DNA of 64,000 bases from Halobellus rarus. GTDB lineage: Archaea > Halobacteriota > Halobacteria > Halobacteriales > Haloferacaceae. The stretch lies in the NCBI RefSeq assembly GCF_024494595.1, contig NZ_JANHDI010000001.1:62001-126000 (forward strand), given 5' to 3'. A program made the position numbers and the translations under genes. Below the pieces are notes generated by a model that saw only the letters and a list, made by a program, of their open reading frames with translations, had not been told where the DNA came from and ran no database searches. Below are positions 25,612 through 33,929 of the stretch, piece by piece (within the stretch, counting starts at the first letter, position 1; each line of letters begins with the position of its first letter).

Positions 25612-27093
25612 ATGACGGGCGAGGGCACTGATCACGGCGAGGAGCGTTCGGGCGTCGTCCGCCGCGACCGCTTCAGCGGCGGTCCCGCGCGCGGGTTTAT
25701 GTCCAGCCTCGCCGCCGACGAGCGGATCTTCGAAGCCGATCTCGCGGTCGACCGCGCGCACGTAGTGATGCTCGCTGAGCAGGACGTCGTCAGCGACGAG
25801 GTCGCGGGCGACATCCTCGCCGCGCTCGACGATGTCGAGTCGGCGGGTCACGCGGCGCTCCCCGAGGGCGAGGACGTCCACGAGGCCATCGAGACGGCCG
25901 TCGTCGAGCGCGTCGGCCCCGACGGCGGAAAGATGCACACCGCCCGCAGCAGAAACGACGAGGTCGCGACCTGCATCCGCTACCGCCTGCGCGAGGACCT
26001 TCTCGACTCCATCGAGGCGACGGTCGCGCTGCGTGAGGCGCTCGCCGAGGTCGCTACCGAGCACGTCGACACCGTGATGCCCGGCTACACGCACCTCCAG
26101 CCCGCCCAGCCCACGACAGTCGCGCACTTTCTACTCTCCTACGAGTCGGCGGTCGCCCGCGACACCGCGCGCCTCTTCGACGCCTACGACCGGACGAACC
26201 GCTCGCCGCTCGGCGCGGCGGCCTTCGCCGGGACGCCGTTCGACATCGACAGAGCGCGGACGGCCGAGCTACTCGGATTCGAGGGGACCGTCGCGAACTC
26301 GATGGACGCCGCCGCGGGGAGAGACTTCCTCGCGGAGTCGACGGCGGCGCTCGCGACGCACGCGACGACGCTCTCGGGCCTCGCCGAGGACCTCGTGATC
26401 TTCGCGAACAAGGGCTACGTCGACCTCGCCGACGAGTACTCATCGACGTCGTCGATCATGCCGCAGAAGGTGAATCCGGACACGTTAGAGCTCGTCCGCG
26501 CGGTCGCGGGCGACGCCGTCGGCGGGCTCACCGGCCTCCTGACGACGCTGAAGGGCCTTCCGCGCGCGTACAACCGCGACCTCCAGCGCGCGACCCCGCA
26601 CGCCTGGGAGACGGTCGACGCGGTGTCGGAGGCGACGGCCGTCGTCGCCGGCGCGGTCGCCAGCGCGGAGTGGCCCGCCGAGACGCTCGAAGCGGCGTCG
26701 GGCGAGGGCTTCTCGACGGCGACTGGCGTCGCGGACGCGCTCGCGATGGCCGGCGTCCCGTTCCGCACCGCCCACGAGGTGCTCGCGGCGGCCGCGGAGC
26801 GCGCAGACGGCGAGACGCCCGACATCGAAACACTTGACGCGGTCGCAGGCGACGTGCTCGGCGAGTCCCTCTTCACCTACGTGAGCCGCGACCGCGTCGA
26901 GGCCGCACTCGATCCCGTCGCGAGCGTCGCGAGCCGCGATTCCGCCGGCGGCCCCGCCCCCGAGGCCGTGGCCGCCCAGGTCGACGACGCCGAAGCGGGG
27001 ATCGACGCCGACGCGACGGCCCTCGGCGACCGCCGCGACGCGCTGGACGCCGCCGCGGAGACGCTCGCATCGGAGGTCGACGACTATGTGTGA
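25612..27093 (+). CDS. argH: Argininosuccinate lyase
   Basis: 493 residues of the fumarase/aspartase superfamily. Cleaves argininosuccinate to arginine and fumarate. Landmarks are the N-terminal GGPARGFMSSLAADERIFEAD, TARSRNDEVATCIRYRLRE, the GYTHLQPAQPTTVAHF segment, and the signature loop SSIMPQKVNPDTLELVR with the catalytic serine. Co-transcribed with argG. Slightly longer than the usual 460 residues because of acidic loops near the C-terminus. Confidence 0.97.
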   Translation: MTGEGTDHGEERSGVVRRDRFSGGPARGFMSSLAADERIFEADLAVDRAHVVMLAEQDVVSDEVAGDILAALDDVESAGHAALPEGEDVHEAIETAVVERVGPDGGKMHTARSRNDEVATCIRYRLREDLLDSIEATVALREALAEVATEHVDTVMPGYTHLQPAQPTTVAHFLLSYESAVARDTARLFDAYDRTNRSPLGAAAFAGTPFDIDRARTAELLGFEGTVANSMDAAAGRDFLAESTAALATHATTLSGLAEDLVIFANKGYVDLADEYSSTSSIMPQKVNPDTLELVRAVAGDAVGGLTGLLTTLKGLPRAYNRDLQRATPHAWETVDAVSEATAVVAGAVASAEWPAETLEAASGEGFSTATGVADALAMAGVPFRTAHEVLAAAAERADGETPDIETLDAVAGDVLGESLFTYVSRDRVEAALDPVASVASRDSAGGPAPEAVAAQVDDAEAGIDADATALGDRRDALDAAAETLASEVDDYV

Positions 27094-27309
27094 ACGCCGA
27101 GATTGGGCGATCCCCGGGCCGCACCTGCGACGTCGACGGTCGTCGCTCCGGCGTCGGCGAGCGCATCTCCGACGTCGGCCGCGACGGTCCCCTCCCGGGG
27201 ACGATAACATATGAAATCAGACATCGATTTCACACGGGCGGACTGATCGACTGTTTTACGCCGTTAGTGGTTTCGCCCATCAGTTAATTTATCCGACAAC
27301 TTCGATGGG

Positions 27310-27315
27310 TTTAAG
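27310..27315 (+). promoter_or_regulatory. TATA-like box of the lysW-argF gene run
   Basis: The box tttaag is centred 27-28 nt before the lysW ATG, the leaderless spacing. The 246-nt gap after argH holds no credible gene, so argG-argH and lysW onward are probably separate transcription units. Confidence 0.6.
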
Positions 27316-27339
27316 TCGCTTCCTCGCCCACCCACGGAT

Positions 27340-27519
27340 ATGGCAGCAACCATCACCGCGGAAGACCCGCTGACCGGAGAGGAGATCGAGATCCCCGCCG
27401 ACGTCGAGGTCGGCGAAATCGTCGACAGCCCCGCGACCGGCGCGGAGCTGGAGGTCGTCTCGGTCGACCCGCTCACACTCGAAGAGGCCCCGGAGCTCGA
27501 AGAGGACTGGGGCGAATAA
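27340..27519 (+). CDS. lysW: LysW/ArgW amino-group carrier protein without zinc cysteines
   Basis: A 59-residue carrier of the LysW family. In the LysW route the gamma-carboxylate of its C-terminal glutamate is joined to the amino group of glutamate, which protects it through ornithine synthesis. The hallmark C-terminus EDWGE is intact, and the strand order ...EIEIPADVEVGEIV...GAELEVVSVDP matches. However, all four zinc-ribbon cysteines of classical LysW are absent: the expected CPxC positions read DPLTG and SPATG. The fold must therefore hold without zinc, perhaps helped by high salt. Next gene (argX) starts 1 nt after its stop. Confidence 0.88.
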   Translation: MAATITAEDPLTGEEIEIPADVEVGEIVDSPATGAELEVVSVDPLTLEEAPELEEDWGE

Positions 27520-27520
27520 G

Positions 27521-28393
27521 ATGCACGTTGGGCTGCTCTACTCCCGGATCCGGAAGGACGAGAAGCTCCTCCTCACGGAGCTTCGCGAGCGCGGACACGA
27601 GGTGGAGAAGATCGATGTCCGGAAAGAGCAGTTCAACATCGCCGAACCGCCGAAGTCGATCGAGGGCGTCGACCTCGTCGTCGACCGCTGTCTGGCGACG
27701 AGCCGAAGCCTCTACACGACGCAGTTTTTAGACGCCTACGACGTCCCCGTCGTCAACAGCGCCGAGACCGCGGACGTCTGCGCCGACAAGGTGAAGAACA
27801 GCCTCGCGCTCGAACGCGCGGGCGTTCCGACGCCGAACACGGAGGTCGCCTTCACCACCGACTCGGCGATGGAGACCATCGAGGAGTTCGGGTACCCCTG
27901 CGTCCTGAAGCCCGTCGTGGGCTCGTGGGGACGCCTGATGGCGAAGGTCGAGACCCCCTCGGCCGCCGAGGCCATCCTCGAACACAAGGCGACGCTGGGG
28001 CACTACCAGCACAAGGTGTTCTACGTCCAGGAGTTCGTCGAGAAACCCGGCCGCGACATCCGCGTCCTGGCCGTCGACGGCGACCCGATCGCCGCGATGA
28101 CGCGCTCCTCCGATCACTGGCTGACCAACGCCGCGAAGGGCGGCGAGGTGAACGCGTTCGACCTCGACGACCGCGCGAGAGAGCTCGTCGCCGCCGCCTC
28201 CGACGCCGTCGGCGGCGGACTGCTCGGCGTCGACCTGATGGAGACCGGATCGGATTACACCGTCCACGAGGTCAACCACACCGTCGAGTTCAAGGCGCTG
28301 AACGACGCCGTCGACGTCGACGTCCCCGCGGAGGTAGTCGACTGGCTGGAATCGAAAGCCGAACAAGCGGCGGGCACGGAAGCGACGGTATGA
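27521..28393 (+). CDS. argX: Glutamate--LysW ligase (ArgX/LysX family)
   Basis: A 290-residue ATP-grasp ligase that couples glutamate (or 2-aminoadipate) to the C-terminus of LysW. Landmarks: MHVGLLYSRIRKDEKLLLTEL, CADKVKNSLALERAGVPTPNT, YPCVLKPVVGSWGRLMAKV, FYVQEFVEKPGRDIRVLAVDG, and GGGLLGVDLMETGSDYTVHEVNHTVEF with the metal ligands. Arginine rather than lysine pathway is inferred from the surrounding arg genes. Ends in an ATGA overlap with argC. Confidence 0.93.
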   Translation: MHVGLLYSRIRKDEKLLLTELRERGHEVEKIDVRKEQFNIAEPPKSIEGVDLVVDRCLATSRSLYTTQFLDAYDVPVVNSAETADVCADKVKNSLALERAGVPTPNTEVAFTTDSAMETIEEFGYPCVLKPVVGSWGRLMAKVETPSAAEAILEHKATLGHYQHKVFYVQEFVEKPGRDIRVLAVDGDPIAAMTRSSDHWLTNAAKGGEVNAFDLDDRARELVAAASDAVGGGLLGVDLMETGSDYTVHEVNHTVEFKALNDAVDVDVPAEVVDWLESKAEQAAGTEATV

Positions 28394-29460
28394 GTGCTTC
28401 CCACACGGATGCCGGCGACGACGCGGCCTACACGGCCGCCGTCGTCGGCGGCTCCGGTTTCACCGGCGGCGAGCTCCTCCGCCTCCTGTATCAGCACCCG
28501 GCGTTCGACGTCCTGCAGGCGACGAGTCGCTCGAAGGAGCGCAAGACCGTCGGGCACGTCCACCCGAACCTCCGCGAGATGGACCTGCGGTTCACGTCCC
28601 CCGAAGATCTCGAATCCGTCGACGTCCTCTTTGCGGCGACGCCGCACGGCGTCTCGATGGAGCACATCGACGAGTTCCAGGACGCGGCGGACACGGTCGT
28701 CGACCTCTCGGCTGACTTTCGCCTCGACTCGGAGGAACAGTACGACGAGTGGTACGACGGCCACGTGTGCTCCGAGTACCTGGAGAAATCGGAGTACGCC
28801 CTGCCGGAGATCAACCGCGACAATCTTCCCGGCGCGGACCTGATCGCCTCCGGCGGCTGCAACGCCACCGCGACGATCCTCGGGCTGAAGCCGCTCTTCG
28901 ACGCCGGAATCCTCGATGGCGACGAGCAGGCGGTCGTCGACGTGAAGGTCGGCTCCTCGGAGGGCGGCGCGGGCGGCGGCGACGCCTCCAGCCACCCGGA
29001 GCGTTCGGGCATCGTCCGCCCGTACGCTCCGACGGGTCACCGTCACGAGGCCGAGATCGAGCAGTTCCTCGGGCTCTCGGTCTCCTTTACCGTCCACGCG
29101 GTCGATATGACTCGCGGCGCGAGCGCGACCTGTCACCTCTTCCCGAACGCGCCCGTCTCGAAAGGCGACCTCTGGACGGCCTACCGCGACGCCTACGCCG
29201 ACGAGCCGTTCATGCGGACCGTCGCCGGCGGTGGCGGCGTCTACCGCTACCCCGAACCGAAGGCGGTCGCCGGGACCAACTTCGGCGAAGTCGGCTTCGA
29301 GGTCGATCCGGGCAATCGCCGGCTGGTCGTCTTCTCGGCGATCGACAACATGATGAAGGGATCGGCCGGCCAGGCCGTCCACGCCGCGAACGTCGCGCTC
29401 GGGATCGAGGAGACCGCCGGCCTGGAGTTCGCCGGCCTCCACCCCGTCGGCGCGCCGTGA
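28390..29460 (+). CDS. argC: LysW-glutamyl-phosphate reductase (ArgC/LysY family)
   Basis: 356 residues. NADPH-dependent reduction of the LysW-bound gamma-glutamyl phosphate to the semialdehyde. The Rossmann motif AAVVGGSGFTGGELLRLLY is near residue 15, and the catalytic cysteine is in ASGGCNATATILGLKP. Downstream landmarks are SSEGGAGGGDASSHPERSG, which is typical of the LysY type, and PTGHRHEAEIEQFLG. The ATG at 28390 overlaps the argX stop by 4 nt. Confidence 0.95.
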   Translation: MSASHTDAGDDAAYTAAVVGGSGFTGGELLRLLYQHPAFDVLQATSRSKERKTVGHVHPNLREMDLRFTSPEDLESVDVLFAATPHGVSMEHIDEFQDAADTVVDLSADFRLDSEEQYDEWYDGHVCSEYLEKSEYALPEINRDNLPGADLIASGGCNATATILGLKPLFDAGILDGDEQAVVDVKVGSSEGGAGGGDASSHPERSGIVRPYAPTGHRHEAEIEQFLGLSVSFTVHAVDMTRGASATCHLFPNAPVSKGDLWTAYRDAYADEPFMRTVAGGGGVYRYPEPKAVAGTNFGEVGFEVDPGNRRLVVFSAIDNMMKGSAGQAVHAANVALGIEETAGLEFAGLHPVGAP

Positions 29461-29495
29461 CGACCACCGATTCTCACGTACCACGAAGGACACGT

Positions 29496-30566
29496 ATGAC
29501 CACCGAACCCACCACACACGACGACACACGCGACGCCCGCCAGACGCAGCAGTTCGAGACCGAGGCGGCGCGACAGCTTCGCGCCGACGGCGGTCGACCC
29601 GCGACGGACGCCGATAGCGGCGTCGCTGCCGAGCGCGTCGTCACTGACGGCGGCGACGCGTCGCTCCCACCAGTCGTCGTGAAGGTCGGCGGCGCACGCG
29701 CGGTCGATCCCGCCGGTGCGGTCGCGGACGTCGCGGCGCTCGTCGACCAGGGACGGAACGTCGTCGTCGTCCACGGCGGCTCGACTGCCGTCGACGACAC
29801 GCTCGAAGAGTTGGGTGAGGAACCGACCTACGTCGAGACGCCCGGCGGCGTCGTCGGGCGCTTCACCGACGAGCGTACGATGGAGGTGTTCTCGATGGTG
29901 ATGCCTGGAAAATTGAATACCGACCTCACCGTCACCCTCCGCAACGCCGACGTCGACGCGCTCGGCCTCTCCGGCGTCGACGGCGGCCTCCTGACCGGGC
30001 CGCGCAAGTCGGCCGTCCGGGTGATCGAGGACGGTAAAAAGAAGATCAAGCGCGGCGACCACTCGGGGAAGATCACCGACGTGAACGGCGCGCTGCTGGA
30101 GACGCTGCTCGCCGATGGGTACACTCCCGTCGTGACCGTCCCGATGCTCGCCGACGACGGCGTCGCGGTCAACGCCGACGCCGACCGCGCCGCGGCGGCC
30201 GTCGCCGGCGCGCTCGGCGCGGAACTGGTCGTCCTCACGGACGTCGCCGGCGTCTACGCCGATCCCGACGACGCGTCGACGCTGATCGAGTCGGTGTCGA
30301 CGCCCGACGAATTTGACAATTTGAAAAACGCCGCGGAAGGGTTTATGACGAAGAAAGTGATGGCGGCAAAGGAAGCGCTCGACGGCGGCGCGGTGAAAGT
30401 CGTTGTCGCCGACGCGAACGCCGACGATCCGATCCTGTCGGCGCTCGACGGCGACGGGACGCACATCGACGCGAGCGCGGTCGCCGATCCCGAGGGCGGA
30501 AGTGACGCCGACAGCGACGCCGACGGCGACGACAACGACGCCGACGAGACGGAGGTGGCACAATGA
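29496..30566 (+). CDS. argB: LysW-glutamate kinase (ArgB/LysZ family)
   Basis: A 356-residue amino-acid kinase that phosphorylates the LysW-bound glutamate. The family core is 260-300 residues; here a polar 55-residue N-terminal and an acidic 30-residue C-terminal extension (from about GGSDADSDADGDD) are added. Core landmarks: VVVKVGGARAVDPAG, VVVVHGGSTAVDDTL, ALGLSGVDGGLLTG, VNADADRAAAAVAGALGAE and LTDVAGVYADPDD. The ATG follows argC by 35 nt, the largest gap in this gene run. An internal start that would drop the N-extension is possible. Confidence 0.93.
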   Translation: MTTEPTTHDDTRDARQTQQFETEAARQLRADGGRPATDADSGVAAERVVTDGGDASLPPVVVKVGGARAVDPAGAVADVAALVDQGRNVVVVHGGSTAVDDTLEELGEEPTYVETPGGVVGRFTDERTMEVFSMVMPGKLNTDLTVTLRNADVDALGLSGVDGGLLTGPRKSAVRVIEDGKKKIKRGDHSGKITDVNGALLETLLADGYTPVVTVPMLADDGVAVNADADRAAAAVAGALGAELVVLTDVAGVYADPDDASTLIESVSTPDEFDNLKNAAEGFMTKKVMAAKEALDGGAVKVVVADANADDPILSALDGDGTHIDASAVADPEGGSDADSDADGDDNDADETEVAQ

Positions 30567-31702
30567 GCGGCGGATTCGTCTTCTCGGAGAAACCCATCCA
30601 GATCGAATCGGGCGAGGGGGCGTATCTCTACGGCGAAGACGGCACGGAGTACCTCGACTTCGGGGCCTCGTACGCCGTCGCCTCGCTCGGCCACTCCCAC
30701 CCCGCCGTGACCGAGGCGGTCCAGGAGCAGGCCGAGAAGCTGACGTACGTCCAGGCGTCGTATCCGGTCGACGTCCGAACCGAATTATACGGGAAACTGG
30801 CGACGCTCGCGCCGGGCGACGTCGACAACGTCTGGCTCTGTAACTCCGGGACTGAGGCCAACGAGGCGGCGATGAAGTTCGCCCGCTCCGCGACGGGGCG
30901 CTCGAAGATCGTCGCGACCAAGCGCGGCTTCCACGGCCGGACGCTGGGGTCGCTGGCGATGACCTGGAAGGACAAGTACAAGGAGCCGTTCGAGCCGCTG
31001 GCCGGCGGCGTCGAGTTCGTCCCCTACGGGGATGGCGAGGCGCTCGCCGAGGCCGTCGACGAGGAGACGGCCGCCCTGTTCTTAGAGCCGATCCAGGGCG
31101 AGGGCGGCATCCACCCCGCCTCCGCGGAGTACCTCCGCCACGCTCGCGAAGTGACCGAAGACGCGGGCGCGGCGCTCGTCTTCGACGAGATCCAGACCGG
31201 CGTCGGGCGCACGGGCGACCTGTGGGCCTGCGAGGGCGTCGGCGTCGAACCCGACATCCTCACCTCCGCGAAGGGCATCGCGAACGGCCTGCCGCTGGGC
31301 GCGACCCTGGTGGCCGACTGGATCGCGGAGAACCCCGGCGACCACGGGTCGACCTTCTCCGGCGGCCCCGTGGTCTGCGCCGCGGCCAACGCCACGCTCG
31401 ACACGGTCGTCGAGGAAGACGTTCCGGGTCACGCCGCCCAGATCGGCGAGTACCTCCGGAGCGAACTGGAGGCGGCGACCGACGAACACGACCTGCCCGT
31501 CCGCGAGGTGCGCGGCGTCGGCCTGATGATCGGTATTCAGGTGAAGCGCGGCGCGAACCGCGTGCTGAAGAACCTCGCGCTCTCCGAGCAGGTGCTGGCG
31601 CTGCCGGCCGGCCGGACGGTCGTCCGCCTGCTCCCGCCGCTCGTGATCGACGAGTCGCACGCCGACCAGTTCGTCGACTCCTTCGTGGAGGTGCTCGGAT
31701 GA
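30563..31702 (+). CDS. argD: LysW-ornithine aminotransferase (ArgD/LysJ)
   Basis: A 379-residue class III PLP aminotransferase. Converts LysW-glutamate semialdehyde to LysW-ornithine. Landmarks: YLDFGASYAVASLGHSHPAV, CNSGTEANEAAMKFAR, GFHGRTLGSLAMT, LVFDEIQTGVGRTG, and the PLP lysine in ILTSAKGIANGLPLGA. Overlaps argB stop by 4 nt (ATGA) and argE start by 4 nt. Confidence 0.95.
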   Translation: MSGGFVFSEKPIQIESGEGAYLYGEDGTEYLDFGASYAVASLGHSHPAVTEAVQEQAEKLTYVQASYPVDVRTELYGKLATLAPGDVDNVWLCNSGTEANEAAMKFARSATGRSKIVATKRGFHGRTLGSLAMTWKDKYKEPFEPLAGGVEFVPYGDGEALAEAVDEETAALFLEPIQGEGGIHPASAEYLRHAREVTEDAGAALVFDEIQTGVGRTGDLWACEGVGVEPDILTSAKGIANGLPLGATLVADWIAENPGDHGSTFSGGPVVCAAANATLDTVVEEDVPGHAAQIGEYLRSELEAATDEHDLPVREVRGVGLMIGIQVKRGANRVLKNLALSEQVLALPAGRTVVRLLPPLVIDESHADQFVDSFVEVLG

Positions 31703-32916
31703 GCATCGAACTCGACCCCGAGGAGACGGTCGACCCAGAGGAGACCGACGAGCCGCCGGCCGAGGACGCGCCGACGGATCCCGACGCGATGTACGCCGAC
31801 TTCGACGCCGACGGGACCTCCGAACTCCTCCGCGACGGCGGGATGGCCTTCGCGACCGAACACGAGGTCTTCGACGTCCAGGACGGGCTCACGGACGGAT
31901 TGACCGAGGCACAGACCTTGCTCGCGGACCTGGTCTCGATTCCCTCGCCGTCCGGGGAGGAAACCGCGGCTGCAGAGCGTCTGAAGGCCTTCTTCGAGGA
32001 ACACGACCGCGAGGTGTGGATCGACGAGGTCGGCAACGTCCGCGCGCCCGCGGACGACTCGGTCCTCTTGACTTCCCACATCGACACCGTCCCCGGCGAC
32101 GTCCCGGTGAAGGTCGAGAACGGCGTGCTGTGGGGTCGCGGGAGCGTCGACGCGACCGGTCCCTTGGCAGCGATGGCCGTCGCGGCCGTCGAGACCGGCG
32201 TCTCCTTCGTCGGCGTCGTCCAGGAGGAGACCAGTTCCCGCGGGTCGTGGCACCTCGTCGAGGACCGCGACCCGCCCGAGGCGGTCATCAACGGCGAGCC
32301 CTCGGGCTGGGACGGGATCACCCTCGGCTACCGCGGCTTCCTCTCGGGGACGTACGTCTCGACGAGCGAACTCGGCCACTCCTCGCGCCCGGAGGACAAC
32401 GCCATCCAGTCGGCCGTGAACTGGTGGTCGAGCGTCGCGGACTTCTTCGACGAGGACGAGTCCGACGGCGTCTTCGACACCGTGACGACGAAGCCGGTCC
32501 GCTTCGACGGCGGCCCCACGGAGGACGGCCTCGCCGTCGAGGCGACCGTCGACGTGCAGTTCCGCGTCCCGCCGAAGTTCACCATCGACGACATCAGGGA
32601 GGTCGCCGAGGGCGAACTCACCCGCGGCGGCGTCCACTGGGAGAAGCCGATCCCGCCCGTGATGACGAGTCCGCGCACGGCGGTCGCCCGCGCGTTCCGC
32701 GTCGCGATTCGGCAGGCCGGCGGCGAGCCGAGACTGCTCAGGAAGACGGGCACCAGCGATATGAACATCTTCGCCGGCACGTGGGACTGCCCGATGGCGA
32801 CCTACGGCCCCGGCGACTCGGACCTGGATCACGCGCCGAACGAACACCTCGACCTCGCGGAGTACGACAGCTCGATCGACGTGCTCGTCGACGTCTGCGA
32901 GCGCCTGCAGGAGTGA
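31699..32916 (+). CDS. argE: LysW-ornithine hydrolase (ArgE/LysK, M20 family)
   Basis: 405 residues. Releases ornithine from LysW, freeing the carrier. M20 metallopeptidase motifs are LLTSHIDTVPGDVP (metal), GRGSVDATGPLAAMA (metal and catalytic Asp), VQEETSSRGSWH (catalytic Glu pair) and NGEPSGWDGI. About 70 N-terminal residues, highly acidic, precede the family core (LTEAQTLLADLVSIPSPSG), so this start may be late-acquired or annotated too far upstream; an internal Met near residue 31 or 49 is an alternative. ATGA overlap with argD supports 31699. Confidence 0.92.
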   Translation: MSIELDPEETVDPEETDEPPAEDAPTDPDAMYADFDADGTSELLRDGGMAFATEHEVFDVQDGLTDGLTEAQTLLADLVSIPSPSGEETAAAERLKAFFEEHDREVWIDEVGNVRAPADDSVLLTSHIDTVPGDVPVKVENGVLWGRGSVDATGPLAAMAVAAVETGVSFVGVVQEETSSRGSWHLVEDRDPPEAVINGEPSGWDGITLGYRGFLSGTYVSTSELGHSSRPEDNAIQSAVNWWSSVADFFDEDESDGVFDTVTTKPVRFDGGPTEDGLAVEATVDVQFRVPPKFTIDDIREVAEGELTRGGVHWEKPIPPVMTSPRTAVARAFRVAIRQAGGEPRLLRKTGTSDMNIFAGTWDCPMATYGPGDSDLDHAPNEHLDLAEYDSSIDVLVDVCERLQE

Positions 32917-32921
32917 GAGAG

Positions 32922-33821
32922 ATGCTCGAAACCGACCACTTCCTCGACATCGACGACCTGACGACCGACGAACTGGAGACCGTCATCGACCGCGCCGCGG
33001 CGATCAAGGCCGGCGAGGACGACGTCACACTGCCCGATCAGACGCTCGGGATGCTCTTCGAGAAGCCGAGCACCCGCACCCGGATCTCGTTCGAGACCGG
33101 GATGACACAGCTCGGCGGCCACGCCATCTTCCTCGGTCCCGACGACATCCAACTCGGTCACGGCGAACCGCTCTCTGACACCTCCCGCGTCCTCTCGCGG
33201 TACGTCGACGCCGTGATGGCGCGGCTGTTCGACCACGAGGACCTCGTCGAGATCGCCGAGTACTCCGACGTCCCGGTGGTCAACGGCCTCACCGACGACG
33301 CCCACCCCTGTCAGACGCTCGCCGACCTGCTGACCATCGAGGAGGCCTTCGGCGGGTTCGACGACGTGGAGGTCGCCTGGGTTGGCGACGGCAACAACGT
33401 CGGCCAGTCGTTCGTGATCGGCGCGGCGATGGTCGGCCTGGACCTGACGGTCTCGACGCCCGAGGACTACGGGATGGACGACGACGTACTCGAACAGGCC
33501 GCAGACCTCGGCCACGAGCCGACGATCGTCGACGACCCGAAAGACGCCGTCGACGACGCGGACGTCGTCTACACCGACGTCTGGATCTCGATGGGTCAGG
33601 AGGACCAGCGCCACGAGAAACTGGCGGCCTTCGACGGCTACCAGGTGAACGAGCGCCTGCTCGCCGATTCCGACGCGCAGGTGATGCACTGTCTGCCCGC
33701 CCACCGCGGCGAGGAGATCACCGACGACGTGCTCGAATCGGACCGCGCGCTCGTCTGGGATCAGGCCGAGAACCGCCTGCACGCCCAGAAGGGACTGCTC
33801 GTCGAACTGCTCGACGCGTAG
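32922..33821 (+). CDS. argF: Ornithine carbamoyltransferase
   Basis: 299 residues. Ornithine plus carbamoyl phosphate to citrulline. The carbamoyl-phosphate signature is EKPSTRTRISFETGM near residue 45. Ornithine-side motifs are DDAHPCQTLADLLTI and VMHCLPAHRGEEI (HCLP loop). Starts 5 nt after argE stop. It supplies argG with citrulline, closing the arginine route encoded from 24.4 to 33.8 kb; a carbamoyl-phosphate synthase is not in the window. Confidence 0.97.
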   Translation: MLETDHFLDIDDLTTDELETVIDRAAAIKAGEDDVTLPDQTLGMLFEKPSTRTRISFETGMTQLGGHAIFLGPDDIQLGHGEPLSDTSRVLSRYVDAVMARLFDHEDLVEIAEYSDVPVVNGLTDDAHPCQTLADLLTIEEAFGGFDDVEVAWVGDGNNVGQSFVIGAAMVGLDLTVSTPEDYGMDDDVLEQAADLGHEPTIVDDPKDAVDDADVVYTDVWISMGQEDQRHEKLAAFDGYQVNERLLADSDAQVMHCLPAHRGEEITDDVLESDRALVWDQAENRLHAQKGLLVELLDA

Positions 33822-33869
33822 GCGTCGACCGCGTTTCGTTCCCGTCTCGTTTTCCCTCTCTTCCACCTC

Positions 33870-33889
33870 GGCACGACCGTTGTCGTGCC
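33870..33889 (+). terminator. Perfect 8-bp hairpin after argF
   Basis: The sequence ggcacgac-cgtt-gtcgtgcc forms an 8-bp perfect stem with a 4-nt loop. It lies 48 nt beyond the argF stop and 40 nt before the stop of the convergent surface-protein gene, and is preceded by pyrimidine-rich, T-containing DNA. It may terminate or insulate either convergent transcript. Confidence 0.55.
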
Positions 33890-33929
33890 GCCTCGGCCCC
33901 AGAGCCGCCCGTCGCCTCGCTGCCCGATC

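Noticed and set aside
27090-27287. Plus-strand frame between argH and lysW
   Set aside because: Basic, low-complexity translation with no promoter of its own and no motif; starts inside the argH stop. Probably chance.
24394-33821. Lysine rather than arginine function for the LysW genes
   Set aside because: argG, argH and argF flank the LysW genes in the same direction, and no aminoadipate-pathway gene is present. LysX-type dual use cannot be excluded but is not supported here.
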